From positions 682,001 through 746,000 of the forward strand of contig BTVR01000001.1 in assembly GCA_045864775.1 (NCBI GenBank): a DNA stretch of 64,000 nucleotides, in the 5' to 3' direction. Below are positions 17,721 to 27,397 of this stretch, piece by piece. The notes beneath the pieces are model-generated. The model did not search any database. It saw nothing but the letters and a program-made list of their open reading frames with translations, and had not been told where the DNA came from. Within the stretch, counting starts at the first letter, position 1. Every line of letters starts with the position of its first letter. Made by a program: the position numbers and the translations under genes. This DNA is from Macondimonas sp045864775. Its GTDB lineage: Bacteria; Pseudomonadota; Gammaproteobacteria; UBA5335.

Positions 17721-17812
17721 CCATTCATCCTCAAAGTGTGGCCATGTGTTTTTACACCACCCGCCATCCTGAACATCCCTCTGCCCATTTTGACGATCGA
17801 GAAATGCTAAAT

Positions 17813-17826
17813 GTGACAAATGTCAC
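17813..17826. promoter_or_regulatory. Upstream palindrome of the nar promoter
   Basis: GTGACAAATGTCAC is a perfect GTGAC-N4-GTCAC dyad with FNR/CRP-like geometry. Its centre is 22 bp from that of the second palindrome, so both would face the same side of the helix. Confidence 0.6.
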
Positions 17827-17834
17827 GCTGATAT

Positions 17835-17848
17835 TTGACATGAGTCAA
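17835..17848. promoter_or_regulatory. FNR/Dnr-type box of the nar promoter
   Basis: TTGACATGAGTCAA is a perfect TTGAC-N4-GTCAA dyad. It differs from the FNR/Dnr consensus TTGAT-N4-ATCAA only at the inner base pair of each half-site. It lies about 90 bp before the narK ATG and about 115 bp from the divergent regulator's start, so it could serve either gene. Confidence 0.7.
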
Positions 17849-17937
17849 TGTGAGCGGCCGCCGCCCCTGCCACCTTAACGACCATCGCGAATCTCTCCTC
17901 GGTCGGTCGAACCCATCCATAAGCAGGAAACCCGGCG

Positions 17938-20670
17938 ATGAACACCCAGGCCCATCCCCAATCGACCCGCATCCTGAGCGCGAGCACGGTGGCCTTTACC
18001 GTCTGCTTCGCCGTATGGACCATCTTTTCGATCATCGGCATCCGCATTCGCGAAGAGCTGGGCTTGAGCGAGACCCAGTTCGGCCTGCTGGTCGGCATGC
18101 CGATTCTGACCGGCTCGCTCAGCCGTGTGGCGCTGGGGGTATGGAGCGACCTCTACGGCGGCCGGCTGGTCTTCACATTGACGATGCTGGCTGCCGCCGT
18201 GGCCACCTGGCTGCTGTCGCAGGCCGCGACCTATCCGCAGATTCTGCTGGCGGGGCTGGGCGTCGGAATTGCCGGCGGCTCCTTCGCGGTCGGGGTGGCC
18301 TATGTCTCGCGCTGGTATCCGCAGCAGAAGCAGGGCACGGCGCTCGGCATCTTCGGCATGGGCAACATCGGCGCCGCCGTCACCAAGTTGCTCGCCCCAT
18401 TCACGCTGGTGGCCTTTGGCTGGCAGAGCGTCGCGCAGCTCTGGGCGGCGGGTCTCGCCATCACCGCCGTGCTGTTCTGGCTGACGACCCAGGATGATCC
18501 GGTGCTGGTCGAGCGTCGCCGTGCCGGCATCAAGCCCAAAAGCGCCTGGCTCGAACTGGAGCCACTGAAGAACGTGCAAGTGTGGCGCTTCTCGCTCTAC
18601 TACTTCTTTGTTTTCGGTGCCTTTGTCGCCCTGGCGCTGTGGTTGCCGCGCTATCTGACGCAGGTCTACCAGCTCGACATCAAGAGCGCCGGGATGATCG
18701 CGGCGCTGTTCTCGATTCCGGCCAGCCTCTTCCGCGCCTACGGCGGCCATCTTTCCGATGTCTATGGTGCGCGGCGGGTGCTCTACTGGACCTTCCTCGT
18801 CTCCATCGCCGCGACCTTTCTGCTCGCCTATCCGCCGACCGACTACGTGGTGCACGGGGCGAAGGAGACCTTTTCGTTCCACCTGGAGATGGGACTGACC
18901 GGCTTCGTCGTCATCGTCTTCGTGCTCGGTTTCTTCATGGCGCTGGGCAAGGCGGCGGTCTACAAGCACATCCCGGTCTACTACCCGGAACATGTCGGCG
19001 CGGTGGGCGGTCTGGTCGGCATGATCGGCGGCCTGGGCGGCTTCGTCCTGCCCATTCTTTTCGGCGTGCTGCTCGATCTCACCGGGCTGTGGACGAGCTG
19101 CTTCATGGCGCTGTTCGCCTTGGTGAGCACGGCCTTGGTGTGGATGCATCTGGCGATCCTGCGCATGGAGCGCGAGGCGGCGGCCCCCGTGCTCCGGAAG
19201 CTGCCGGAACTGGCCGAAATGGAGGAGATCCACGGCGCCAGACAGGTGGGCATCCTGGGACCTCATCGCGTGCTGGCCCACTGGCGGCCCGAAGACCACG
19301 CGTTCTGGGTGCGGGAAGGCAAACCGATCGCCAGGCGCAATCTGTGGCTGTCGATCCCCTGTCTGCTACTCTCCTTCGCGGTATGGATGGTCTGGTCGGT
19401 GGTGGTCGCCAAGCTGCCGGCCATCGGCTTTCGCTACAGCACCAACGAGCTGTTCTGGCTCGCCTCGCTGCCGGGGCTGTCGGGCGCGACGCTGCGCATC
19501 TTCTACTCCTTCATGGTGCCGATCTTCGGCGGACGGATGTGGACGACGCTGACCACCTGGTCGCTGATGATCCCGGCCGTCGGCATCGGCTTTGCCGTGC
19601 AGAATCCCGAGACCCCCTACTGGGTCTTTCTGCTGCTGGCGCTGCTGTGCGGCTTTGGCGGTGGCAACTTCGCCTCCTCGATGTCGAACATCTCGTTCTT
19701 CTTCCCGCGGGCCGAGAAGGGCAATGCGCTGGCGCTCAACGCCGGGCTCGGCAACCTCGGGGTCAGCGTGGTGCAGTTCCTGGTGCCGCTGGTGATCACC
19801 GCCGGCGTGTTCGGCGCGCTGGGCGGTGATCCGCAGGTCGCGACCCAGGGCGACAAGACGACCAGCCTGTGGCTGCAGAATGCCGGCTTCATCTGGGTGC
19901 CCTTCATCGCCGCCGCGGCGATCGCCGCCTGGTTCGGCATGAACGACATCGCCTCGGCCAAGGCGTCGTTCTCCGAGCAGTCGGTCATCTTCCAGCGTCG
20001 GCACAACTGGATCATGTGCTGGCTCTACACCGGCACTTTCGGCTCCTTCATCGGCTACTCGGCGGCCTTTCCGCTGCTGACCAAGACCGCATTCCCGGCG
20101 GTCAACGCCCTGCAACTGGCCTTTCTCGGTCCGCTGGTCGGCGCGCTGTCGCGCTCACTGACCGGCTGGGTGGCGGACAAATATGGCGGCGGGCGCGTCA
20201 CCTTCTGGGTCTTCGTGGCGATGATGGCCGGCGTCGGCGGCGTGCTCTACGGGCTGGAGATGCAGAGCTTTCCGATCTTCTTCGCCAGCTTTCTGGCGTT
20301 GTTCTGCGCCACCGGCATCGGCAATGCCTCCACCTTCCAGATGATCCCGGCGATCATGACCAAGGAGCTGCAGCGGCTGATGCCCGACGCTGACGCCGAG
20401 ACGCGCCAGCGGCAGGTCGAGAAGGAGGCCGCGGCCATCACCGGCTTCACCTCGGCGATCGCCGCCTTCGGTGCCTTCTTCATCCCGAAGAGCTATGGCA
20501 CCTCGATCGCCCTGACCGGCGGCGCGCAGGCGGCGCTCTGGTGCTTCCTCATCTTCTACGTCAGTTGTCTGGTCATCACCTGGCGGGTCTACACCCGCAA
20601 GGGCGGCCTGCTGCATGACCTCGAACGGCAGCGGCGCGCCATACCGGCTCAACCGGCCGCGGCCAAGTAA
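17938..20670 (+). CDS. narK: Fused nitrate transporter NarK1-NarK2
   Basis: A 910-aa membrane protein made of two complete major facilitator units. Unit one (~1-420) shows TVCFAVWTIFSIIGIRIREE and GLGVGIAGGSFAVGVAYVSRWYP, the NarK1-type nitrate/proton symporter signature. A ~30-residue linker with charged residues (HRVLAHWRPEDHAFW) precedes unit two (~455-900). That unit shows FAVWMVWSVVVAKLP and GGGNFASSMSNISFFFP, the NarK2-type nitrate/nitrite antiporter. Each unit should have 12 helices. Natural NarK1-NarK2 fusions are known from Paracoccus and other denitrifiers. It imports nitrate for NarGHI and exports nitrite, and is the first gene of the nar operon. Confidence 0.93.
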   Translation: MNTQAHPQSTRILSASTVAFTVCFAVWTIFSIIGIRIREELGLSETQFGLLVGMPILTGSLSRVALGVWSDLYGGRLVFTLTMLAAAVATWLLSQAATYPQILLAGLGVGIAGGSFAVGVAYVSRWYPQQKQGTALGIFGMGNIGAAVTKLLAPFTLVAFGWQSVAQLWAAGLAITAVLFWLTTQDDPVLVERRRAGIKPKSAWLELEPLKNVQVWRFSLYYFFVFGAFVALALWLPRYLTQVYQLDIKSAGMIAALFSIPASLFRAYGGHLSDVYGARRVLYWTFLVSIAATFLLAYPPTDYVVHGAKETFSFHLEMGLTGFVVIVFVLGFFMALGKAAVYKHIPVYYPEHVGAVGGLVGMIGGLGGFVLPILFGVLLDLTGLWTSCFMALFALVSTALVWMHLAILRMEREAAAPVLRKLPELAEMEEIHGARQVGILGPHRVLAHWRPEDHAFWVREGKPIARRNLWLSIPCLLLSFAVWMVWSVVVAKLPAIGFRYSTNELFWLASLPGLSGATLRIFYSFMVPIFGGRMWTTLTTWSLMIPAVGIGFAVQNPETPYWVFLLLALLCGFGGGNFASSMSNISFFFPRAEKGNALALNAGLGNLGVSVVQFLVPLVITAGVFGALGGDPQVATQGDKTTSLWLQNAGFIWVPFIAAAAIAAWFGMNDIASAKASFSEQSVIFQRRHNWIMCWLYTGTFGSFIGYSAAFPLLTKTAFPAVNALQLAFLGPLVGALSRSLTGWVADKYGGGRVTFWVFVAMMAGVGGVLYGLEMQSFPIFFASFLALFCATGIGNASTFQMIPAIMTKELQRLMPDADAETRQRQVEKEAAAITGFTSAIAAFGAFFIPKSYGTSIALTGGAQAALWCFLIFYVSCLVITWRVYTRKGGLLHDLERQRRAIPAQPAAAK

Positions 20671-20685
20671 CCGGGGACCCTCACC

Positions 20686-23600
20686 ATGTCGCACTTTCTC
20701 GATCGGCTCACCTTCTTTCGCCGGACCGTCGATGGCTTTTCCGGGGGGCACGGCATCGTGACCCAGGAGGACCGCGGCTGGGAGGAGGGCTACCGCAAGC
20801 GCTGGCAGCACGACAAGATCGTGCGCTCCACCCATGGCGTGAACTGCACCGGCTCCTGCTCGTGGAAGATCTACGTCAAGGGCGGCATCGTCACTTGGGA
20901 GACGCAGCAGACCGACTACCCGCGCACCCGCGAGGAGCTGCCCAACCACGAGCCGCGCGGCTGCGCGCGCGGCGCCAGCTACAGTTGGTACCTCTACTCC
21001 GGCGCGCGGGTGAAGTACCCGCTGATCCGTGGCCGGCTGCTGCGCGCATGGCGCGCCGCGCGGGCCACGCTGCCGCCGGTCGCGGCCTGGGCCGCCATCG
21101 TCGAGGATCCCGCGCAGCGGCGCGCCTACACCGCGATCCGCGGCCATGGCGGCTTCGTCCGCGCCGGCTGGGACGAGATCACCGAGATCATCGCCGCCGC
21201 CAACGCCCACACCGTCAAGCGCTGGGGGCCCGACCGGGTGTTCGGCTTCTCGCCGATTCCGGCGATGTCGATGATCTCCTACGCCGCCGGGGCGCGCTAT
21301 CTGCAACTGCTGGGCGGCGGCTGCGGCTCGTTCTACGACTGGTATTGCGACCTGCCGCCGGCCTCGCCGCAGACCTGGGGCGAGCAGACCGACGTCGCCG
21401 AGAGCGCGGACTGGTACAACTCCGGCTTTCTGATGCTGTGGGGCTCCAACGTGCCCCAGACCCGCACCCCCGATGCCCACTTCTACACCGAGGCGCGCTA
21501 CCGGGGCGCCAAGAGCGTGGTGATCTGCCCCGACTACTCCGAGGCGTCGAAATTCGCCGACCTGTGGGTCGCCGTGAAACAGGGCACCGACGCCGCGCTG
21601 GCGATGGCGTTCGGCCATGTGATCCTGAAGGAGTTCCATGTCGACCGGCAGGTGCCCTACTTCCGCGACTACCTGCGCAAGTACTCCGACCTGCCGCTGC
21701 TGGTGCGGCTGGTGCCGCAGGAGGGGAACCATGTCGCAGAGCGCCTGCTGCGTGCATCCGACTTCGATGACGCGCTGGGGCAGGGCAACAACCCCGAGTG
21801 GAAGACGGTGGCGCTGGATGAGCGCAGCGGCGAGGTGGTGGTGCCCACCGGCTCGATCGGCTTTCGCTGGGGCCCGCAGGGGCGCGACGACGCCGGCAAA
21901 TGGAACCTGGAGGAGAAAGACGCCACCGGCCGCGACACCCGGCTGCGCCTCGGCCTCAAAGGCGTGCATGATGCGGTGGTGGGGGTGCGCTTCCCCTACT
22001 TCGCCAACGCGGCCAGCAACGGCTTCGCCGCCACCGACCACCCCGACGTGCTGGTGCGCAACGTGCCGGTCAAGCGGCTGAAGCTGAAGGAGGGCGAGGT
22101 GCTGGTGGCCTCGGTCTACGACCTGTTTCTGGCCAACTACGGCGTCGATCAGGGCTTTGGCGGCGAGCACATGCCGCGCGATTTCGACGACCCAGAACCC
22201 TACTCGCCGGCCTGGGCCGAGCAGATCACCAGCGTGCCGCGCGAGCAGATTCTGGCCGTGGCGCGCGGCTTTGCCGACAACGCCGAGAAGACCAATGGCC
22301 GCTCGATGGTCATCATCGGCGCGGCGATGAACCACTGGTACCACATGGACATGAACTACCGTGGCGTCATCAACATGCTGGTGATGTGCGGCTGCGTCGG
22401 CCAGTCCGGCGGCGGCTGGAGCCACTACGTCGGTCAGGAGAAGCTGCGGCCGCAGTCCGGCTGGGCGCCGATCGCCTTCGCCCTCGACTGGATTCGCCCG
22501 CCACGCCAGCAGAACTCGACCTCGTTCTTCTACGCCCACACCGACCAGTGGCGTTACGAGACCGTCAGCACCGCCGAGATCCTGTCGCCGACGGCGCCGG
22601 CGGGGCCCTGGGATGCCTCTCTGATCGACTTCAACGCCCGCGCCGAACGGATGGGCTGGCTGCCTTCGACCCCGGCGCTCAAGACCAATCCGCTGGAGGT
22701 GGCGCGGGCGGCTGCCGCGGCCGGGGTCGACCCGGTGGCCTACACCGTCAACGAGCTCAAGTCGCGCCGGCTCGAACTCTCCTGCATGGACCCCGACGAT
22801 CCGGCCAACTGGCCACGCAACCTGTTCATCTGGCGCTCCAATCTGCTTGGCTCCTCCGGCAAGGGGCATGAGTACTTCCTCAAGCACCTGCTGGGCGCTC
22901 CCCACGGGGTGCAGGGCAAGGATCTGGGGCAGGAGGGGCGGCAGAAGCCGCGCGAGGTCGCCTGGCACGACGAGGCCCCCGAGGGCAAGCTCGACCTGCT
23001 GGTGACGCTCGATTTCCGCATGTCGACCACCGCGGTCTACTCCGACATCGTGCTGCCGACCGCGACCTGGTATGAGAAGAACGACCTCAACACCAGCGAC
23101 ATGCACCCCTTCATCCACCCGCTCGGTGCGGCGGTGGACCCGGCCTGGGAGAGCAAATCGGACTGGGAGATCTTCAAGGCGATCGCCAAGGCCTTCTCGG
23201 CCGTTGCGCCGGAGGTGCTGGGGGTCGAGAAGGATGTGGTGCTGAGCCCGATCCAGCACGACAGTGCCGGCGAGCTGGCGCAGGCGCTCGACGTGAAGGA
23301 TTGGTATCTGGGCGAGTGCGAGCCGATTCCCGGCAAGACCATGCCGCAGATCAGCGTGGTCGAGCGCGACTACCCCAACCTCTACCAGCGCTTCACTGCA
23401 CTGGGGCCGCTGCTCGACAAGTTGGGCAATGCCGGCAAGGGGCTCACCTGGAACACCCGTGAGGATGTCGAGCGGCTGCGGCAGATCAACGGTGCGGTGC
23501 CTGTGCCGGGGACGGCCGACACCCTGGTGCGGCTCGAGCGCGACATCGATGTCTGCGAGGCGATTCTGGCGCTGGCGCCCGAAACCAACGGCACCGTCGC

Positions 23601-24426
23601 GGTGAAGGCGTGGGAGGCGCTGGAGCAGAAGACCGGCCGCCCCCATGCCCATCTGGCGCTGCCGAAGGAGGATGAGAAGATCCGCTTCCACGACCTGCTG
23701 GCCCAGCCGCGCAAGATCATCTCCTCGCCGATCTGGTCCGGCCTCGAAAGCGAGAAGGTCTGCTACAACGCCGGCTACACCAACATCCACGAGCTGATCC
23801 CGTTCCGCACCCTCAGCGGCCGGCAGCAGCTCTATCAGGACCACCTGTGGATGCGCGCCTTCGGCGAAGCGCTCTGCCTCTACAAGCCGCCGCTCGACCT
23901 GAAGACCACCTGGGTGAAGGGTCTCAAGCCCAACGGCGAGGCCGAGATCGTGCTCAACTTCATCACCCCGCACCAGAAGTGGGGCATCCACTCCACCTAC
24001 TCCGACAACCTGCTGATGCTGACGCTGAACCGTGGCGGGCCGGTGGTCTGGCTCTCGGAAAGCGACGCGCAAAAGGCCGGTATCCGCGACAACGACTGGG
24101 TCGAGGCCTTCAACGCCAACGGCGCCCTCGCCGCGCGCGCCGTGGTGTCGCAGCGCATCCGCGAGGGGACGCTGTTCATGTACCACGCGCAGGAAAAGAC
24201 CGTGAACACCCCCGGCTCGGAGATCACCGGCCAGCGCGGCGGCATCCACAACTCCTGCACCCGCGCCGTGCTCAAGCCGACGCACATGATCGGCGGCTAC
24301 GCCCAGCAGGCCTATGGCTTCAACTACTACGGCACGGTCGGCTCCAACCGCGACGAGTTCGTCGTGGTCCGCAAGATGGCAAAGGTCGACTGGCTCGAAG
24401 CGCCGCTCGACACCCGGAACCCCTGA
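20686..24426 (+). CDS. narG: Respiratory nitrate reductase, alpha subunit
   Basis: A 1246-aa molybdenum bis-MGD subunit that reduces nitrate to nitrite on the cytoplasmic face of the membrane. The N-terminal FS0 cluster ligands appear as HGVNCTGSCSW (one His, then Cys). The active-site neighbourhood YCDLPPASPQTWGEQTDVAE supplies the Asp ligand of Mo in membrane-type Nar enzymes. MGD-binding segments such as LMLWGSNVPQTRTPDAHF follow. Length is normal. It starts 15 bp after narK and runs 12 bp from narH, so it is within one operon. Confidence 0.98.
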   Translation: MSHFLDRLTFFRRTVDGFSGGHGIVTQEDRGWEEGYRKRWQHDKIVRSTHGVNCTGSCSWKIYVKGGIVTWETQQTDYPRTREELPNHEPRGCARGASYSWYLYSGARVKYPLIRGRLLRAWRAARATLPPVAAWAAIVEDPAQRRAYTAIRGHGGFVRAGWDEITEIIAAANAHTVKRWGPDRVFGFSPIPAMSMISYAAGARYLQLLGGGCGSFYDWYCDLPPASPQTWGEQTDVAESADWYNSGFLMLWGSNVPQTRTPDAHFYTEARYRGAKSVVICPDYSEASKFADLWVAVKQGTDAALAMAFGHVILKEFHVDRQVPYFRDYLRKYSDLPLLVRLVPQEGNHVAERLLRASDFDDALGQGNNPEWKTVALDERSGEVVVPTGSIGFRWGPQGRDDAGKWNLEEKDATGRDTRLRLGLKGVHDAVVGVRFPYFANAASNGFAATDHPDVLVRNVPVKRLKLKEGEVLVASVYDLFLANYGVDQGFGGEHMPRDFDDPEPYSPAWAEQITSVPREQILAVARGFADNAEKTNGRSMVIIGAAMNHWYHMDMNYRGVINMLVMCGCVGQSGGGWSHYVGQEKLRPQSGWAPIAFALDWIRPPRQQNSTSFFYAHTDQWRYETVSTAEILSPTAPAGPWDASLIDFNARAERMGWLPSTPALKTNPLEVARAAAAAGVDPVAYTVNELKSRRLELSCMDPDDPANWPRNLFIWRSNLLGSSGKGHEYFLKHLLGAPHGVQGKDLGQEGRQKPREVAWHDEAPEGKLDLLVTLDFRMSTTAVYSDIVLPTATWYEKNDLNTSDMHPFIHPLGAAVDPAWESKSDWEIFKAIAKAFSAVAPEVLGVEKDVVLSPIQHDSAGELAQALDVKDWYLGECEPIPGKTMPQISVVERDYPNLYQRFTALGPLLDKLGNAGKGLTWNTREDVERLRQINGAVPVPGTADTLVRLERDIDVCEAILALAPETNGTVAVKAWEALEQKTGRPHAHLALPKEDEKIRFHDLLAQPRKIISSPIWSGLESEKVCYNAGYTNIHELIPFRTLSGRQQLYQDHLWMRAFGEALCLYKPPLDLKTTWVKGLKPNGEAEIVLNFITPHQKWGIHSTYSDNLLMLTLNRGGPVVWLSESDAQKAGIRDNDWVEAFNANGALAARAVVSQRIREGTLFMYHAQEKTVNTPGSEITGQRGGIHNSCTRAVLKPTHMIGGYAQQAYGFNYYGTVGSNRDEFVVVRKMAKVDWLEAPLDTRNP

Positions 24427-24438
24427 GGAGGTTGCACG

Positions 24439-25986
24439 ATGAAAATCCGCGCACAGATCGGCATGGTGCTCAACCTCGACAAATGCATCGGCTGCCACAC
24501 CTGTTCGGTCACCTGCAAGAACGTCTGGACCAGCCGCGAAGGGGTCGAGTACGCCTGGTTCAACAACGTCGAATCCAAGCCGGGCATCGGCTACCCCCGC
24601 GACTGGGAGAACCAGCAGCGCTGGAACGGCGGCTGGCGGCGCAAGCCCAATGGCCGCATCGAGCCGCGCATCGGCGCCAAGTGGCGGGTGCTGGCGAACA
24701 TCTTCGCCAATCCCGACCTGCCCGAGATCGACGACTACTACGAGCCGTTCAACTTCGACTACGAGCATTTGCAGAGTGCCCGCGAGTCGCAGGCCTTTCC
24801 GACGGCGCGGCCGCGCTCGGCGATCACTGGCGAGCGCATGGAGAAGATCGAATGGGGGCCGAACTGGGAGGAGATTCTCGGCGGCGAGTTCGCCAAGCGC
24901 AGCGCCGATGTCAACTTCGAGGGGGTGGAGAAGGCCATCTACGGTCAGTTCGAGAACACCTTCATGATGTACCTGCCGCGGCTGTGCGAGCACTGCCTCA
25001 ACCCGGCCTGCGTCGCCGCCTGCCCCTCCGGCGCCATCTACAAGCGCGAGGAAGATGGCATCGTGCTGATCGACCAGGACAAATGCCGCGGCTGGCGGAT
25101 GTGCGTCTCCGGCTGTCCCTACAAGAAGATCTACTACAACTGGTCGAGCGGCAAGTCGGAGAAGTGCATCTTCTGCTTCCCGCGCATCGAGTCGGGGCAG
25201 CCGACGGTCTGCTCCGAGACCTGCGTCGGCCGCATCCGCTACCTCGGCGTGCTGCTCTACGACGCCGACCGCATCGAGGCGGCGGCCAGCGCAGCGGATG
25301 AGCGTGATCTCTACCAGGCGCAGCTCGACCTCTTTCTCGACCCGCACGACCCGGCGGTGATTGCCCAGGCGCGCGCCGACGGCATTCCTGAGAGCTGGCT
25401 CGAGGCGGCCCGCCATTCGCCGGTGTGGAAGATGGCGATGGAGTGGAAGATCGCCTTCCCGCTGCATCCGGAGTACCGCACGCTGCCGATGGTCTGGTAT
25501 GTGCCACCGCTGTCGCCGATCCAGTCGGCTGCGGCGGCCGGGCAGATCGGCATCGATGCCGGCCTGCCGGATGTGCGTTCGCTGCGCATCCCGCTGCGCT
25601 ATCTCGCCAACATGCTGACCGCCGGCGACGAGGCGCCAGTCGCGCTGGCGCTGGAGCGGATGCTGGCGATGCGTGGCTACATGCGCGCCAAGAGCGTCGA
25701 GGGGCGCATCGATGAGTCGATCGCCAGCCGGGTCGGCCTGTCCGGCGCGGTGATCGAGGAGATGTACCGGATCATGGCGATCGCCAACTACGAAGACCGC
25801 TTCGTCATCCCCACCGCCCGTCGCGAGGCGCACGAGGATCTCTACGCGCGGCGCGGCAACTGCGGCTTCTCGTTCGGCAACGGCTGCTCCGGCGGCAGCT
25901 CGAAGGCTGAGCTGTTCACGCCGGTGAAACTGTTCAGCCCGGCGCAGGGCAGCCAGCCACACAGCTCCGGGGAGGTGCTGAAATGA
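24439..25986 (+). CDS. narH: Respiratory nitrate reductase, beta subunit
   Basis: A 515-aa iron-sulfur subunit carrying electrons from the NarI hemes to NarG. Four cysteine groups are visible: CIGCHTCSVTCKNVW, CEHCLNPACVAACPSGAIY, CRGWRMCVSGCPYKK and CIFCFPRIESGQPTVCSETC. The Trp in CRGW replaces a cysteine and marks the 3Fe-4S cluster, as in E. coli NarH. It has a good GAGGAGG ribosome-binding site, and its stop overlaps the narJ start. Confidence 0.98.
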   Translation: MKIRAQIGMVLNLDKCIGCHTCSVTCKNVWTSREGVEYAWFNNVESKPGIGYPRDWENQQRWNGGWRRKPNGRIEPRIGAKWRVLANIFANPDLPEIDDYYEPFNFDYEHLQSARESQAFPTARPRSAITGERMEKIEWGPNWEEILGGEFAKRSADVNFEGVEKAIYGQFENTFMMYLPRLCEHCLNPACVAACPSGAIYKREEDGIVLIDQDKCRGWRMCVSGCPYKKIYYNWSSGKSEKCIFCFPRIESGQPTVCSETCVGRIRYLGVLLYDADRIEAAASAADERDLYQAQLDLFLDPHDPAVIAQARADGIPESWLEAARHSPVWKMAMEWKIAFPLHPEYRTLPMVWYVPPLSPIQSAAAAGQIGIDAGLPDVRSLRIPLRYLANMLTAGDEAPVALALERMLAMRGYMRAKSVEGRIDESIASRVGLSGAVIEEMYRIMAIANYEDRFVIPTARREAHEDLYARRGNCGFSFGNGCSGGSSKAELFTPVKLFSPAQGSQPHSSGEVLK

Positions 25987-26663
25987 GCCTCACCTTCAAG
26001 GCGCTGTCGGCGCTGCTCTGCTATCCGAGTGAGACGTTGCAGGCGGCCATCGCCGAGATTCGCGGCCTCCTCGCCGCTGAAGGGCAAATCGCGCCGGCGG
26101 TTCTGGCCGAGCTGGAGGGCTTCTGCGCCTTCATCGAGCAGACCGATCTGATCGACCTGCAGGAGCACTACGTGGCGCTGTTCGACCGCAGTCGCCAGTT
26201 GTCGCTCCACCTGTTCGAGCATGTCCATGGCGAGAGCCGCGACCGCGGCCAGGCGCTGGTCGATCTGGCCGCGCTCTACGAACAGGGCGGACTGGAGCGG
26301 GTCGGCAACGAACTGCCGGACTACCTGCCGCTGTTCCTCGAATACCTCTCGACCCGACCGCTCGACGAGGCCCAATCGCTGCTGGCCGAGACGCTGCAGA
26401 TCCTCGCCGCGCTCGAAGAGCGGCTGCGGGCGCGCGACAGCGGCTATGCCACCGTCTTGCGGGCGATCCGCAGCGCGGCCGGCGACCAGTCGCTCCCTAC
26501 CGTGGCAGTCAACCTGGCGAGCGATCTGCTGGCCGAACTCGATGCCGAGTGGGCCGAGCCGCCGGTGCTGTTCGGTCCCGACGCGGCGGCCTGCGAAGGC
26601 GCGGGCGCGACGGTGGCCAGCGTTCCCCTGCCCGCCGTGCCCCGACGGGCGCGGCAAACCTGA
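25983..26663 (+). CDS. narJ: Nitrate reductase assembly chaperone
   Basis: A 226-aa all-helical TorD/NarJ-type chaperone. It binds the apo-NarG N-terminus and allows molybdenum cofactor and FS0 insertion before membrane docking. Family hallmarks are LLCYPSETLQ, YVALFDRSRQLSLHLFEHVHGESRDRGQAL and PDYLPLFLEYLS. The start codon overlaps the narH stop by four bases (ATGA), indicating translational coupling. The last ~25 residues are Ala/Pro/Arg-rich and variable. Confidence 0.96.
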   Translation: MSLTFKALSALLCYPSETLQAAIAEIRGLLAAEGQIAPAVLAELEGFCAFIEQTDLIDLQEHYVALFDRSRQLSLHLFEHVHGESRDRGQALVDLAALYEQGGLERVGNELPDYLPLFLEYLSTRPLDEAQSLLAETLQILAALEERLRARDSGYATVLRAIRSAAGDQSLPTVAVNLASDLLAELDAEWAEPPVLFGPDAAACEGAGATVASVPLPAVPRRARQT

Positions 26664-26682
26664 ATCCGACGGAGAAGCACCC

Positions 26683-27387
26683 ATGTCCGCGACCCTCAAC
26701 ATGACCCTGTTCGGCTGGTATCCCTATCTCTGCCTGACCATCTTCCTGCTCGGCAGCCTGCTGCGCTTCGACCGCGAGCAGTACAGCTGGAAGACCGGCT
26801 CCTCGCAGCTGCTGCGCAAGCGCCAGCTGCGCTGGGGATCGAACCTGTTCCATGTCGGCATCCTGACCATTCTGGCCGGCCACTTCGTCGGCCTGCTCAC
26901 GCCGATCGAGCTCTTCGATCAGCTGGGCATCAGCCACGGCTTCAAGCAGACGCTCGCCATCGTCGTCGGCGGTCTGGCCGGCGTGGTCTGTTTCATCGGC
27001 ATCACGCTGCTGGCCCACCGGCGGCTGTTCGACGCGCGCATCCGCGCCACCTCGAGCGTCGGTGACATCGCCATCCTGCTGCTGCTCTGGCTGCAACTCA
27101 CGCTGGGGCTCTGCACCATCTTCGTCTCGCTCGGACATCTGGATGGCCACGAGATGGTCAAGTTCATGGCGTGGGCCCAGGGCATCGTCACCCTGCAACC
27201 GGCTGCCGCGGTCCATGTCGCCGATGTCCATCCGATCTTCAAGGCCCACCTGCTGCTGGGGCTGACGCTGCTGCTGCTGTTCCCCTTCACCCGGCTGGTG
27301 CACATCTGGAGCGCGCCGATCTGGTACCTCGGCCGGCCCGGCTACCAGATCGTGCGCCGCCGCGCCCAGCCGCCGCGCAATGCCTGA
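26683..27387 (+). CDS. narI: Respiratory nitrate reductase, gamma subunit (cytochrome b)
   Basis: A 234-aa integral membrane diheme cytochrome b with five predicted helices. It oxidises quinol at the periplasmic side and anchors NarGH. Helix-borne His residues are seen in LFHVGILTILAGHFVG and FKAHLLLGLTLLLLFPFTRLVHIWSAP, the usual heme ligands. ATG 26683 follows a GGAGAAG ribosome-binding site 19 bp after narJ. Confidence 0.96.
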   Translation: MSATLNMTLFGWYPYLCLTIFLLGSLLRFDREQYSWKTGSSQLLRKRQLRWGSNLFHVGILTILAGHFVGLLTPIELFDQLGISHGFKQTLAIVVGGLAGVVCFIGITLLAHRRLFDARIRATSSVGDIAILLLLWLQLTLGLCTIFVSLGHLDGHEMVKFMAWAQGIVTLQPAAAVHVADVHPIFKAHLLLGLTLLLLFPFTRLVHIWSAPIWYLGRPGYQIVRRRAQPPRNA

Positions 27388-27397
27388 GGAGCGGATC

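Noticed and set aside
20155..25962. A very long open frame (over 1900 codons) on the minus strand opposite narG, narH and part of narK
   Set aside because: It is an antisense shadow caused by high GC and strong third-position bias; its translation is His/Arg/Leu/Gly-rich with no domains, while the plus strand carries unmistakable nar genes.
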